64,000 bases of DNA from Tenericutes bacterium ADurb.Bin087 (lineage in GTDB: Bacteria; Bacillota_I; Bacilli_A; RFN20; CAG-826). Positions within the stretch are counted from its first letter, which is position 1; each line of letters starts with the position of its first letter. Shown here piece by piece: positions 19,179 through 27,226 of this stretch. The stretch is from NCBI GenBank assembly GCA_002070905.1, contig MWEF01000001.1:62001-126000 (forward strand), in the 5' to 3' direction. The notes under the pieces were generated by a model. That model saw only the letters and a list, made by a program, of their open reading frames with translations, had not been told where the DNA came from and searched no databases. The position numbers and the translations under genes are program-made.

Positions 19179-20083
19179 TGCGCGTCAAAAAGTTTTTAGC
19201 AAAGATTCCGTCTTTGGAAAATAAAACATATGTGATTACGGGCGCTAATAGTGGCCTAGGTTTTGCCTTAAGTTGTCACCTTGTTAGTAAAGGTGCCCGT
19301 GTCATTATGGCTAACCGCAGTGCGAAGCGCAGTGCAGAAGCGATTGAAAAATTGCTGGCAAAATTTCCATCCGCGAAAGTAAGTGTCTTCCCCTTTGATC
19401 AAAGTAAAAAAGCGACAATAGAGACATTTGTTAATACTTTAATTAGCCATAATATCAAATTAGACGGTGTTGTTTTTAATGCTGGAGTGTATTGGCCGGC
19501 ACTTGATGCAAAGACGGAAAATGGTGTTGCTCTCACTTTTGGTGTCAATTTTGTTGGGAATTATATTCTAACGCAAACTCTCGCAAATCGCGGTTTAATC
19601 ACGGCAAAAACGCGGTTAATTTATATTACAAGCCCAGCGGCTGTGAAAAAATTAAGCCCCAAATTGCTGGCGCGCGTTAAAAGTGGACAAAAGATGACGC
19701 GCCTAAAACAGTACGCTGTTACAAAAGCAGCGCTTAATACATTTGTGCTTGGTTTAATGCATAAAGATAAAACAATCCCGTTTGAAGTTAAAGGGCAAGC
19801 TTATCTTTATCACCCTGGGATAAGCGAAAGTAATATTGCGCGCTTTAAGTGGAAATTTTTTAATAAAATTGCTCATGGCTTTATGCGCACATTTTTCCAT
19901 AGTCCTGAACAAGCTGTCCTTGGTGGCCTTTTAGCGCTTGTGACTGATAAAGATATGAACGGCAAAATGTTTGTCCCAAAAAGTCCGCTTGAAACAAGCG
20001 GGTTCCCGCGTGTTAAAAAAATAGATGAGAAGCTTTTATCTCACCTAAGTCTTTTAATGAATGAAACACAAAAACTCATTTAA
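19178..20083 (+). CDS. Short-chain dehydrogenase/reductase (SDR)
   Basis: 301-residue NAD(P)-dependent oxidoreductase. Rossmann motif TGANSGLG at 21-28, NAG at 101-103, probable catalytic Ser152 in ITSPAAV, and YAVTK with Tyr179 and Lys183, as in classical SDRs. NRS after the second strand suggests NADP preference. The C-terminal region resembles retinol-dehydrogenase/WWOX-like SDRs (HPGISESNIARF). The substrate is unknown. The start overlaps the stop of the CorC gene (TAATG). Convergent with gmk. Confidence 0.87.
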   Translation: MRVKKFLAKIPSLENKTYVITGANSGLGFALSCHLVSKGARVIMANRSAKRSAEAIEKLLAKFPSAKVSVFPFDQSKKATIETFVNTLISHNIKLDGVVFNAGVYWPALDAKTENGVALTFGVNFVGNYILTQTLANRGLITAKTRLIYITSPAAVKKLSPKLLARVKSGQKMTRLKQYAVTKAALNTFVLGLMHKDKTIPFEVKGQAYLYHPGISESNIARFKWKFFNKIAHGFMRTFFHSPEQAVLGGLLALVTDKDMNGKMFVPKSPLETSGFPRVKKIDEKLLSHLSLLMNETQKLI

Positions 20084-20618
20084 AGTTAACGAGTTTTAAT
20101 GCATATTTTTCATAAACTTCAATCGCGATTTCTTTGATGCCTTGATGTTCACTATCAATTGTATAATCAATACCTTCGATATTTTTAGGATTAAATTTAG
20201 CATCATCAATCAAAATGCGTTCGGTGGCAATTTTGGGGTTATCCCCTCGATCAATCATTCGTTTACGACGCACGGCTCTACTTGCTTGCATAAAGAAGAC
20301 GACGATATGTTCACTATTTAACGCTCTAATTGCTTGTAAGCCAGTTGGTTCAACAATTAATACTTTATTCATGGCGATTTCCGCTTTAGAGGTACCATAA
20401 AAATTATCATTATATTCAACAGTTTCCACAAAGTAATCATTGGCCGCTAGTCTTTTAAATTCATCTTTTGATACAAAATGATAATCACGGCCATTAACTT
20501 CGTTAACACGCATTTCGCGTGTTGTGTGTGTCACAACTTTTTGAAAACTAAAAAGTTTGCCAAGCATTTTGGCGACTTCCGTTTTTCCGCTTGCGCTTGC
20601 GCCCATTAGTACAATCAT
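20076..20618 (-). CDS. gmk: Guanylate kinase family protein
   Basis: 180 residues from the ATG at 20618, which puts the Walker A motif GASASGKT at 6-13 as in normal guanylate kinases; a longer frame to 20780 would add 54 unrelated residues. GMP-binding signature: THTTREMR then GRDYHFVSKDEF, and VEYNDNFYGTSK; lid Arg residues in RRKRMIDRGD. The enzyme converts GMP and ATP to GDP and ADP. No clear ribosome site is visible, and the C-terminal half diverges from typical Gmk, so it may be a specialised paralog; the housekeeping copy could lie elsewhere. It overlaps the end of the convergent SDR gene by 8 bp. Confidence 0.8.
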   Translation of the reverse strand: MIVLMGASASGKTEVAKMLGKLFSFQKVVTHTTREMRVNEVNGRDYHFVSKDEFKRLAANDYFVETVEYNDNFYGTSKAEIAMNKVLIVEPTGLQAIRALNSEHIVVFFMQASRAVRRKRMIDRGDNPKIATERILIDDAKFNPKNIEGIDYTIDSEHQGIKEIAIEVYEKYALKLVNFK

Positions 20619-20706
20619 ACATAAATAATAGACTAAAATTTTTCTAATTGCACGAAGAAGGATATTTAAATGTGAAAAAAGTTTAATTCCCTTTTTATTT
20701 ATTAGC

Positions 20707-21687
20707 ATGAGACATCTTAAATTATTATGGTTAGCACTTTTTACTAGTTTGTTTGTACCGCTCGTCCCTGAATATAACAATCAAACGGCGTCCCTTTTAA
20801 GCTATCGCAATGACCCAGCAGATGTCTCGCTTAGTTACCAAGTCGCAATTCCCTTTGTGGCCCCTTACACTACGACATTAACGTATCGCTACAATGTTTA
20901 TAATAGTTCAGATCAACTTATTTATGCGCGTTCATCCACGACAACAACAGCGCTGCGCAATGTGCAAGTGCTAATTACCTACCGCGCTAGTGCGGGTAGT
21001 TTTAGTATAGGGCGCAATCGGATTGTCCTTTATTATAAAACAACAATCGAGGCGGAACGAAGACATTATTCATATTTTTATGGGTTTAATAAAGGTGTGA
21101 ATGTCAATTTAAATAATGGTCCTAGCGCTCGGCAAATATTAGAAAGCGAAATATGTTATTTATATAATGGTGTTAATAATACTGAAACATTTCAAAAAAT
21201 GAGTTTTAGTTACACAAATTTAACGCCCGTTAAGTATTTTAATCATGATTTATATTTTGATTTTAGCGATCTTTTTATATCAGTTGGTGTTCTTTATGAT
21301 AATGCAAACTTTTATAGTAGTGCCATTTTATATTGTGATAATCCGAGTTTATTCCCTTTGCTGTCAAATGTTGGCGGCAGAGCAACGCAACACTTAAACT
21401 TGACGCGTGATTATGCACGGCTTGTCACGAGTGTAAAAGCCCCTTTATATGTGAAAGCGGATACGCTGCAAGTAGCGCGCAGTAAATATAGTGATGCGTT
21501 TATTAACACATCAACCTTCTTTTTCCCGCGTTATCATTTTGATGACTTACAAAACACGAAGTTTACATTAGAAATTAAGGACTTTAGTTATAGTAAATTT
21601 AACTTGAAATATGACTTTACAATTCAAATTGATCACCCCTATCTTGGCACTAGTGGTGAACATGAAGTAATGATTAATAGGTATTAG
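20707..21687 (+). CDS. Putative secreted protein, first gene of Tad-like pilus operon
   Basis: 326 residues with a hydrophobic N-terminal signal (HLKLLWLALFTSLFVPLV) and no other membrane segment. The rest is rich in Tyr, Asn, Ser and Phe and looks like an extracellular beta-sandwich protein; I recognise no family. No strong ribosome site is visible before the ATG. It is 1 bp from the next gene and leads a tight run of seven genes containing CpaF, TadB and TadC homologs, so it is probably a pilus-associated surface protein such as a tip adhesin or assembly factor. That role is inferred only from the position. Confidence 0.6.
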   Translation: MRHLKLLWLALFTSLFVPLVPEYNNQTASLLSYRNDPADVSLSYQVAIPFVAPYTTTLTYRYNVYNSSDQLIYARSSTTTTALRNVQVLITYRASAGSFSIGRNRIVLYYKTTIEAERRHYSYFYGFNKGVNVNLNNGPSARQILESEICYLYNGVNNTETFQKMSFSYTNLTPVKYFNHDLYFDFSDLFISVGVLYDNANFYSSAILYCDNPSLFPLLSNVGGRATQHLNLTRDYARLVTSVKAPLYVKADTLQVARSKYSDAFINTSTFFFPRYHFDDLQNTKFTLEIKDFSYSKFNLKYDFTIQIDHPYLGTSGEHEVMINRY

Positions 21688-21688
21688 T

Positions 21689-22054
21689 GTGACGTGGAGT
21701 AATTTTGCCTTTTTGTTTCTGTTTACGTATAGTACGCTTTTAGCGATTAATATCCGCTATCAGCATGTAAATGAAGTACTCACATCCTTTACGCATGATC
21801 ATGTTTATCACGTGACAACAATTGACATTGTGACCCATGAAATATATTTTGAAAAACCGCTAGTGCGCGCTATCGTTGATAATCATTTTTATCAAAATAT
21901 GAATTATCAAAATTATGGCTATACAATTACGTTTTACACGAATGGTGTTATTAGTGAAGAAAGTGAACGAAGTCGTTATTTTACGATTAATCTTGTGTGT
22001 TCGCTCGGGTTTGGCGTCACTTTTGATAAAACATTTGCCTATTATGTGAGTTAA
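21689..22054 (+). CDS. Putative secreted/anchored small protein of Tad-like operon
   Basis: 121 residues from a GTG. Residues 5-21 form a hydrophobic signal or anchor (FAFLFLFTYSTLLAI), followed by a Tyr/His-rich soluble part. No family recognised. The general shape (one N-terminal hydrophobic helix plus a small globular domain) fits a minor pilin, but no prepilin cleavage motif is evident. It lies between the first operon gene and cpaF with 1-2 bp gaps. Confidence 0.55.
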   Translation: MTWSNFAFLFLFTYSTLLAINIRYQHVNEVLTSFTHDHVYHVTTIDIVTHEIYFEKPLVRAIVDNHFYQNMNYQNYGYTITFYTNGVISEESERSRYFTINLVCSLGFGVTFDKTFAYYVS

Positions 22055-22056
22055 AA

Positions 22057-22983
22057 ATGGAAAAAGTCATTAAAGTAATTGAAGAGAGTTTCCTAGCGCC
22101 GCTATTGGGCGATAAAAGTATTACCGACATTAGTTATAACGGGGCCCATCTTTTTTATTTTTCAAATGATGTTGGCCGCAAGTTATATGGGGCAATTGAT
22201 CATAAAATAGTCGCTTCTTTTTTGCGCAATGTCGCTAATTTTGCGAATGAACGCTTCTCATACGCTGATACGTTCCTTGATATATCAATTGGTAAATATC
22301 GCTTAAGTGCAATGCATTATGCGTGCAGTCGATTTGAGTTTGAAGAGAGTTTAAGTTTTGCCTTACGGATTAATCACAACTTTCTCGCTAGTAATCCGCA
22401 TTATTTAAACGCTGATGTTGTTGAAGTTTTAAAACATGTGATGCGCCAAAATCGTTCCATCATCATCAGTGGGACAACAGGTGTAGGGAAAACGACACTG
22501 CAAAAATATTTATTAATGCTTTTACCCGCTAATACTCGTGTCCTTGTCATTGATAATGTTTTAGAGTTAAGTGAAGTAACATCTTTAAATCGGGAGTTAG
22601 ATTTAACGCTATGGCAATCACTAACGAATAATGAAGACGAGATTAAAGGCTTTGTTCAAAAAGCGCTGCGTTTTCATCCTGATTATCTCATTATTGCCGA
22701 AAGTCGAGGTGGGGAAATGAAAGAGATTTTACAAGGGGCAATAAGTGGTCATCCAAATATTGTTACGCTCCATGCTGATAGCGCTATGTTAGCGTATGAA
22801 CGTGTTATTTACCTAGCAAACCATAAAGATCGTAATAGTCTTTTACAAGCTTTTCCTTACGTTATTCATCTCGCAAAAACGTATAAAAAAGATGGAAAGA
22901 TTTATCGATATATTGAAAAGATTACAGAATATAATAGTGACACTTGTGAAGCCGAAGTGCTCTACCATGAGGTTCTCCCATGA
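22057..22983 (+). CDS. cpaF: CpaF/TadA-type secretion ATPase
   Basis: 308-residue motor ATPase of the type II/IV secretion superfamily. Walker A GTTGVGKT at 139-146; Asp-box region LVIDNVLELSEV; Walker B with DYLIIAESRG near 210; and the His-box TLHADSA. The GxxxxEi-type RGGEMKEILQGAISGH block is the usual CpaF/TadA signature. It is shorter than typical CpaF (about 400-450) because the N-terminal domain is reduced. It powers assembly of a Tad-like pilus with the TadB/TadC proteins encoded next. The stop overlaps the next ATG (ATGA), so translation is coupled. Confidence 0.88.
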   Translation: MEKVIKVIEESFLAPLLGDKSITDISYNGAHLFYFSNDVGRKLYGAIDHKIVASFLRNVANFANERFSYADTFLDISIGKYRLSAMHYACSRFEFEESLSFALRINHNFLASNPHYLNADVVEVLKHVMRQNRSIIISGTTGVGKTTLQKYLLMLLPANTRVLVIDNVLELSEVTSLNRELDLTLWQSLTNNEDEIKGFVQKALRFHPDYLIIAESRGGEMKEILQGAISGHPNIVTLHADSAMLAYERVIYLANHKDRNSLLQAFPYVIHLAKTYKKDGKIYRYIEKITEYNSDTCEAEVLYHEVLP

Positions 22984-23669
22984 TTATTGTTTACACTGGT
23001 GCTTTTGTGTTAGTCCTCGTTATTAGTGTGTTTAGTGCGCTTGTGTTAGGCGGCATAAAAATAACGATTATAAACGCACTTATTACTCTTGTCTTAAGTT
23101 TTTATCTTTTGTATCGTGTGATTAATTATCACAAAGAAATAATTAAACGACGTTTTATGTTTAGCTTTATGGAATATTTTATCCTTAACTTTGACATCCA
23201 AAAAACAGTGGAGGCGACACTTACTACCATCTATCCATTACTTGATCCAAAAGGTGTTAAAGCTTATTTAACAATGACTGAAGATGGTTCGTTGTTACTA
23301 GAAAAATTACGGCTCACATTTGCGCATCAATATTACGAATCATTTTTAGAGATGGTTAATCTTATTAATGATCATGGTGGCGAAATGCTTAAAGTTGCAG
23401 AAGTACTCTTATTTAGTATTTCTAACAGTGAAACACAGCTAATTAAGTTAACGCGGATTGATAATGCTTACTTAATTAAATTTGTCTTTAATTGGTTTTT
23501 TATTATGCTCGTAGCTGTTGTGTTTCGTTTAGCGCTTGATGGGTTTTTAAGTTTTGAAAGTTTGCCGCTGCTCTATATTGCAGGCATGGAATTATTTATG
23601 GCCATTTTTTTAATAAGTATTGTATTAGTACTTGAAAATAGAATAAGGAGAACTCGGCGTGTTAGTTAA
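22980..23669 (+). CDS. TadB-like pilus assembly membrane protein
   Basis: 229 residues. Two hydrophobic segments at the N-terminus (about 3-24 and 27-45), a soluble stretch with weak GspF-like helices (about 60-150), and two further TM segments (about 160-180 and 195-215). Position directly after cpaF and the length fit TadB, the inner-membrane platform protein. Sequence identity to named families is too low to see by eye, so the call rests on topology and operon order. Its C-terminus overlaps the next gene by 11 bp. Confidence 0.7.
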   Translation: MIIVYTGAFVLVLVISVFSALVLGGIKITIINALITLVLSFYLLYRVINYHKEIIKRRFMFSFMEYFILNFDIQKTVEATLTTIYPLLDPKGVKAYLTMTEDGSLLLEKLRLTFAHQYYESFLEMVNLINDHGGEMLKVAEVLLFSISNSETQLIKLTRIDNAYLIKFVFNWFFIMLVAVVFRLALDGFLSFESLPLLYIAGMELFMAIFLISIVLVLENRIRRTRRVS

Positions 23670-24264
23670 GTGGCTTGAGCGGAGTGCAGGCTTGCTATTA
23701 GTTGCGATTGGGGCAATTATTTTCTTATGGAAGAAAAATATGATGTTTGCCCTTATTTTTGCGGGTGTCGGTGTCGTTATTTTGGTGTTGACATTTATTT
23801 CCAAAAAAGAAAAAAGTAATATTACACTTGCCAATTTTATTAATGTTTTTACGCATTTTCGGGTTGCGCTTGATAATAATTTAAATGTTTATCGTGCCTT
23901 AAACATTACTATGACAACGACAAGCGGGGCGATGGCAACGCTTCTAGAATCATTAATAAATGCTCTAGAAAATGATCATAGTGTTACACCCTTTATTAAC
24001 TTTGCACTGCCGTTTAAACATCCGCTTGTGTCGCAAATAATGATTAATGTTTATATGTTAGTGAATCACGGCATTGATCCGAAACGATTATGGCAATTTA
24101 ATTATTTATTTGAAACATTAGTGAAAGAACATAACGATGCAGAAATTGCCTTACATGAGAGTAGTTATGAACGCTTTAATATTAGTTTATTTGTGGGTAC
24201 TGGCGTTATGATTATGACCTTAATGATTAGTATTATGGGGATGATAGGAGCATATATCGCATGA
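23659..24264 (+). CDS. TadC-like pilus assembly membrane protein
   Basis: 201 residues from a GTG with AAGGAG 8 bp upstream. Two N-terminal TM segments (about 9-28 and 30-46), a soluble region with NFINVFTHFRVALDNNLNVYRAL resembling the T2SS protein F domain, and a C-terminal TM helix (about 177-200). With the preceding gene it forms the TadB/TadC platform pair. The stop overlaps the ATG of the next gene (ATGA). Confidence 0.68.
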   Translation: MLVKWLERSAGLLLVAIGAIIFLWKKNMMFALIFAGVGVVILVLTFISKKEKSNITLANFINVFTHFRVALDNNLNVYRALNITMTTTSGAMATLLESLINALENDHSVTPFINFALPFKHPLVSQIMINVYMLVNHGIDPKRLWQFNYLFETLVKEHNDAEIALHESSYERFNISLFVGTGVMIMTLMISIMGMIGAYIA

Positions 24265-24599
24265 GTAACATTATGAGTTTAGTTTATTCTTTTATCTTGA
24301 TCTTTCCGACAATTTTACTTGGTGTTGATTTCTTTATCGTCGGAAAAATAATTGTTGAGTTAGAAACAAGAGCAACAATTGTAAGTTACATCATTAGTGA
24401 AGAAGGAGGGATTCGCCCAAGTTTAGTTGATGAACTTGCGGAAGACGGGATTAGTATCACTTGTGAAGGGGAATGTTCATATATTAGCGTTGGCCAAACA
24501 ATCAAATATCAACTCATTAAAACATACACACCAATTATCATTAAAAATGAGGACATTCATATTTATGTGACAAGAACAACAATTGTTGGTTATTTATAA
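24261..24599 (+). CDS. TadE-like minor pilin candidate
   Basis: 112 residues: a short N-terminus, one hydrophobic helix (about 8-33) followed by ELETRATIVSYIISEEGG, then a small soluble domain containing two Cys residues (TCEGEC). The single N-terminal helix running into a small extracellular domain is the architecture of TadE/pseudopilin proteins, and it follows tadC as tadE commonly does. No clear Gly/Phe prepilin cleavage site is visible. The two Cys residues are only three apart, so a metal or a tight disulfide is possible. Confidence 0.55.
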   Translation: MSNIMSLVYSFILIFPTILLGVDFFIVGKIIVELETRATIVSYIISEEGGIRPSLVDELAEDGISITCEGECSYISVGQTIKYQLIKTYTPIIIKNEDIHIYVTRTTIVGYL

Positions 24600-24614
24600 A
24601 TAGGAGGTACATTT

Positions 24615-24752
24615 ATGTCAGAACTAAAAGGACAAATTTTGGGGTTGTTACTCGTTGTCGTCATTTTTGCCACAGTTGCCGCTGCCTTTAAGGCCTCGGT
24701 CAATAAACAACTTGCTGAAATTGCTAGTCAAGAAAGTGCATTAGTGCTTTAA
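24615..24752 (+). CDS. Tiny Flp-like pilin candidate (45 residues)
   Basis: An ATG with a strong AGGAGG site upstream encodes 45 residues: SELKGQ, a 20-residue hydrophobic helix (about 8-25), then a short helical tail ending in SALVL. Size, charge pattern (Lys-Gly before the helix) and position at the end of a tad operon fit a Flp-type pilin. The canonical Glu at +5 is missing: after a KG/Q cut, +5 is Leu. So processing may differ. The unusually strong ribosome site suits a highly produced structural subunit. Confidence 0.6.
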   Translation: MSELKGQILGLLLVVVIFATVAAAFKASVNKQLAEIASQESALVL

Positions 24753-24793
24753 GCGCCCATTGGGCGGTGAATTGACCTTGAAATCGTTTTTAT

Positions 24794-24822
24794 TTGAAAT
24801 ACTACGTGCTATTTGTTAAAAT
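24794..24822 (+). promoter_or_regulatory. Promoter for acpP
   Basis: TTGAAA, 17-bp spacer, TAAAAT, about 20 bp before the acpP start codon. Confidence 0.65.
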
Positions 24823-24843
24823 TGCATTCTAGGAGAAATTACT

Positions 24844-25068
24844 ATGACAAATTTAGAACGTATTGAAAAAGTATTTACCGAATTACTCAAGGTCGAAAAA
24901 ATTAAACCAGAAATGGAATTAAAGGCATTAGGACTTGATAGTCTTGACTTAGTGGAAGTGATGATGAAACTCGAAGAAGAGTTTGGAATTGAATTTAGTA
25001 ATGATGAAATGCTTGCTTTTACAACGGTCGCGGATGTCATTGCCGAAATTGAGCGTAAAACGAAATAA
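24844..25068 (+). CDS. acpP: Acyl carrier protein
   Basis: 74-residue acidic helical carrier protein. The phosphopantetheine attachment motif is GLDSLDLVEVMMKLEEEFG with Ser33 as the modified residue. It carries acyl chains in fatty-acid and phospholipid synthesis in the cytoplasm. AGGAG precedes the ATG. It stands alone between the pilus operon and a tRNA cluster, not in a fab operon. Confidence 0.95.
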   Translation: MTNLERIEKVFTELLKVEKIKPEMELKALGLDSLDLVEVMMKLEEEFGIEFSNDEMLAFTTVADVIAEIERKTK

Positions 25069-25083
25069 TAATAATGATTATTA

Positions 25084-25112
25084 TTGCCAAGACCTAGAAA
25101 GTGTGTTATTCT
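25084..25112 (+). promoter_or_regulatory. Promoter for the tRNA-Asn/tRNA-Glu unit
   Basis: TTGCCA, 17-bp spacer, TATTCT, about 22 bp before tRNA-Asn. The leader between it and the tRNA repeats the tRNA's first bases (GCATGCCTAG at 25117 and 25131). Confidence 0.55.
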
Positions 25113-25134
25113 GATGCATGCCTAGGTCTAGCAT

Positions 25135-25209
25135 GCCTAGTTAGCTCAGCGGCAGAGCAATCGGCTGTTAACCGATCGGTCGTAGGTTCAAATCCTACAC
25201 TAGGCGCCA
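25135..25209 (+). tRNA. tRNA-Asn (anticodon GTT)
   Basis: Acceptor GCCTAGT/ACTAGGC, D-arm AGCTCAGCGGCAGAGC, anticodon loop CTGTTAA, T-arm GTAGGTTCAAATCCTAC, discriminator G and encoded CCA. Confidence 0.96.
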
Positions 25210-25212
25210 GCT

Positions 25213-25289
25213 GGCCCGTTGGAGAAGCGGTTTAACTCACATGCCTTTCACGCATGCATTCATGGGTTCGAATCCCGTACGGGTCGCCA
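25213..25289 (+). tRNA. tRNA-Glu (anticodon TTC)
   Basis: Acceptor GGCCCGT/ACGGGTC, anticodon stem CATGC/GCATG with loop CTTTCAC (TTC), T-arm GGGTTCGAATCCC, discriminator G, encoded CCA. Three bases after tRNA-Asn, so cotranscribed with it. Confidence 0.95.
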
Positions 25290-25298
25290 TTGTTAATT

Positions 25299-25327
25299 AA
25301 ACGGTACTGCAAAGTGCCGTTTTTTTA
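25299..25327 (+). terminator. Terminator of the tRNA-Asn/Glu unit
   Basis: AAACGGTACT, GCAA-type loop, AGTGCCGTTT followed by T residues. Confidence 0.88.
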
Positions 25328-25383
25328 TTACTTTCTTTGCACATCATTAATCCATAAGTGCTAAAATAAGTAGCGTGATTTAT

Positions 25384-25460
25384 GGCCCGTTGGAGAAGCG
25401 GTTTAACTCTCATGCCTCTCACGCATGCATTCATGGGTTCGAATCCCGTACGGGTCACCA
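25384..25460 (+). tRNA. tRNA-Glu (anticodon CTC)
   Basis: Almost identical to the tRNA-Glu at 25213 but with anticodon loop CTCTCAC (CTC) and discriminator A. CCA is encoded. It lies beyond the terminator of the first unit and probably arose by duplication and anticodon mutation. Confidence 0.93.
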
Positions 25461-25469
25461 CGATAATCT

Positions 25470-25498
25470 GGTGCTGGCAACAGTGCCCTTTTTATTTT
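25470..25498 (+). terminator. Terminator of tRNA-Glu (CTC)
   Basis: GGTGCTG, GCAA loop, CAGTGCC (two G-U pairs), then CTTTTTATTTT. Confidence 0.7.
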
Positions 25499-25540
25499 CC
25501 AGACATCTAAATACTATTTAATAAAACAAGATAATTAATA

Positions 25541-25570
25541 TTGACAATTAATTAATAACTAGGATATACT
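25541..25570 (+). promoter_or_regulatory. Promoter of the PHP/ABC transporter locus
   Basis: TTGACA, 18-bp spacer, TATACT, followed directly by a LacI-type operator. Confidence 0.75.
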
Positions 25571-25574
25571 AAAG

Positions 25575-25594
25575 TTGATAAAACGCTTTACCAA
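25575..25594 (+). promoter_or_regulatory. LacI-family operator
   Basis: TTGATAAAAC / GCTTTACCAA is an even-spaced palindrome with a central CG, matching the symmetric LacI/GalR pattern TTGGTAAAGC-GCTTTACCAA at 18 of 20 positions. It lies just after the -10 box, a classic roadblock or occlusion site. The likely binder is the LacI-family protein encoded at 35283-36296. Confidence 0.7.
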
Positions 25595-25624
25595 ACACAA
25601 ATAATGATAGGCGGAGGAAAGAAC

Positions 25625-27169
25625 ATGCCGCAAAACCAAAAAAAAGTTTTCAAAAATTTGCTCATTTTAGCATTGCTTCTTTTGTCGGGCTGTAATAATG
25701 GCACTGATTCATCAATTACAAATGAAAGTTCGAGCGAAGAAACACCAACGTCAGTTGATCCAAAAACACTAGCGACCGTCCGTGGCAAGGTGTTAACAGA
25801 TGCCGGTGAAATGATTGCTGCCGGAATAATTGTCGAAAATGCAAAGGGTGAAACGTATCGCACGAGTACTAATTTCCAATCAGCGTACAACTTGCGTTTA
25901 GAACCTGGAACTTATAAATTTCATTTTACACGTGGTTTTGAATATTCAACAGTAACTAAAACATTAACTGTTGAAGCTTATAAAACTTATTACGTACAAG
26001 ATGTACGTTTAATTCAATTAGAAGACTCATATGCTAAAGGCTGGATTCGTGGTGATACGCATCAACATACTTATTACAGCGATGGTATTAATTCTGTGCC
26101 AGATGTTTTAGCGAGTAATATAAGTAACGGATTACATTATGGTTTTTTGACTGATCATAATACAGCGTGGGGTTTACCAGAATGGGTGCAAGGCAATCGC
26201 TTGCCTGCGCAAATTGATGCCGAAGGAAATAGCCATATGTTTGGCGCCTACGAAGGGATGGAAGTTACTACTGAATTTGGCCATTATCAATCGTATGGTC
26301 TCGGTTTAGTTTTTGATTTATATGAAGTATCACTACGTGATATTGAACGAACAAAACCACAAGCCGAAAAGGATGAAATAATAAAAGATCGTATAAGGTA
26401 TATTGGTGATACAATTCGCTGGGCAGGTGCTGTAGCGCAAATCAATCACCCTTACTCAACATCAACAATGGGTTTTCGCTATTGGGAGGATGATGTTCTT
26501 AGTTGTTTTGATACGATTGAAATTTGGAATGGATATTTTATTCCAGGGGATGGTCGTTATGAACCAGAAAAAGAAGGTTATCAAGGCCAAAACTATCGCA
26601 GCAAAGTGAAGTGGTTTGAAATATTAAATAATGTTAAAAATGGTGGTCCTTACCTTGCCGCTGTTGCAGGTACTGATAATCATGATGTTTCGGGTAGTTA
26701 TATTCCAAACCCCGACATTGATTTAAGTACTATTGAAGACCTTGAAGACTACAATGAATTATTTTTAAAACACGGAAAATATACTGGTTCGCCAAGCACT
26801 GTCGTTAAAATTGATGGCAAACAAACAGATGCTAAAGTGATGAAAGCATTAAAAGATGGGAATAGTTTCTTAACGAATGGACCGATGATTTATGCAAATA
26901 TTAATGGTAAAACATATGGTGAAGTCGTATCTTTAACGACGAATAGTGCGACACTTAATTTAGAATTATTCGCGCGTGATGGTTATGAAGAAGTGCGGAT
27001 TATTAAAAATGGTGAAGTCATCAAAACATTTGCAAGTAATGCTAGTGAACGCTTTACAACAAATTACACAATTAATAATTTAGAAAATGACGATTGGTTA
27101 GTATTAGAAGTTTATGGAACAGGGGTTCAACACGCAATAAGCAACCCGATTTTTATATCAATAGCGTAA
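25625..27169 (+). CDS. Lipoprotein with PHP metallophosphoesterase domain (CehA/McbA family)
   Basis: 514 residues from the ATG at 25625 (GCGGAGG site upstream). Lipobox LLSGC with Cys23 marks an exported lipoprotein. A small beta domain (about 45-135, carboxypeptidase-regulatory-like) is followed by the PHP fold: DTHQHTYYSDG (HxH metal ligands), FLTDHN, INHPYS and GTDNHD. A C-terminal beta domain covers about 395-510. CehA/McbA members hydrolyse ester or phosphoester bonds. As first gene of a locus with a nucleoside-type importer, an extracellular step that removes phosphate or ester groups before uptake is plausible but inferred. It lies directly behind a promoter and LacI operator. Confidence 0.83.
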   Translation: MPQNQKKVFKNLLILALLLLSGCNNGTDSSITNESSSEETPTSVDPKTLATVRGKVLTDAGEMIAAGIIVENAKGETYRTSTNFQSAYNLRLEPGTYKFHFTRGFEYSTVTKTLTVEAYKTYYVQDVRLIQLEDSYAKGWIRGDTHQHTYYSDGINSVPDVLASNISNGLHYGFLTDHNTAWGLPEWVQGNRLPAQIDAEGNSHMFGAYEGMEVTTEFGHYQSYGLGLVFDLYEVSLRDIERTKPQAEKDEIIKDRIRYIGDTIRWAGAVAQINHPYSTSTMGFRYWEDDVLSCFDTIEIWNGYFIPGDGRYEPEKEGYQGQNYRSKVKWFEILNNVKNGGPYLAAVAGTDNHDVSGSYIPNPDIDLSTIEDLEDYNELFLKHGKYTGSPSTVVKIDGKQTDAKVMKALKDGNSFLTNGPMIYANINGKTYGEVVSLTTNSATLNLELFARDGYEEVRIIKNGEVIKTFASNASERFTTNYTINNLENDDWLVLEVYGTGVQHAISNPIFISIA

Positions 27170-27226
27170 TTTAGGTTGTTCTTAGGCTGTGCCTAAAAAA
27201 TATAAAGAATAACAGGAGGAAGGATT

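Noticed and set aside
20619-20780. Extended N-terminus for the guanylate kinase
   Set aside because: The extra 54 residues have no similarity to the family and would overlap the divergent secreted-protein gene.
22980-24264. TGA read as Trp (Mycoplasma code)
   Set aside because: TGA sits at coupled gene ends (ATGA overlaps) in the pilus operon and Trp codons are TGG.
24752-24768. CGCCC-ATT-GGGCG hairpin as terminator of the pilus operon
   Set aside because: No T-tract follows; at most it is an RNA stability element.
27184-27206. Hairpin TTAGGC-TGT-GCCTAA as a terminator after the PHP gene
   Set aside because: On the plus strand it is followed by A residues, not T, so it lacks terminator polarity.
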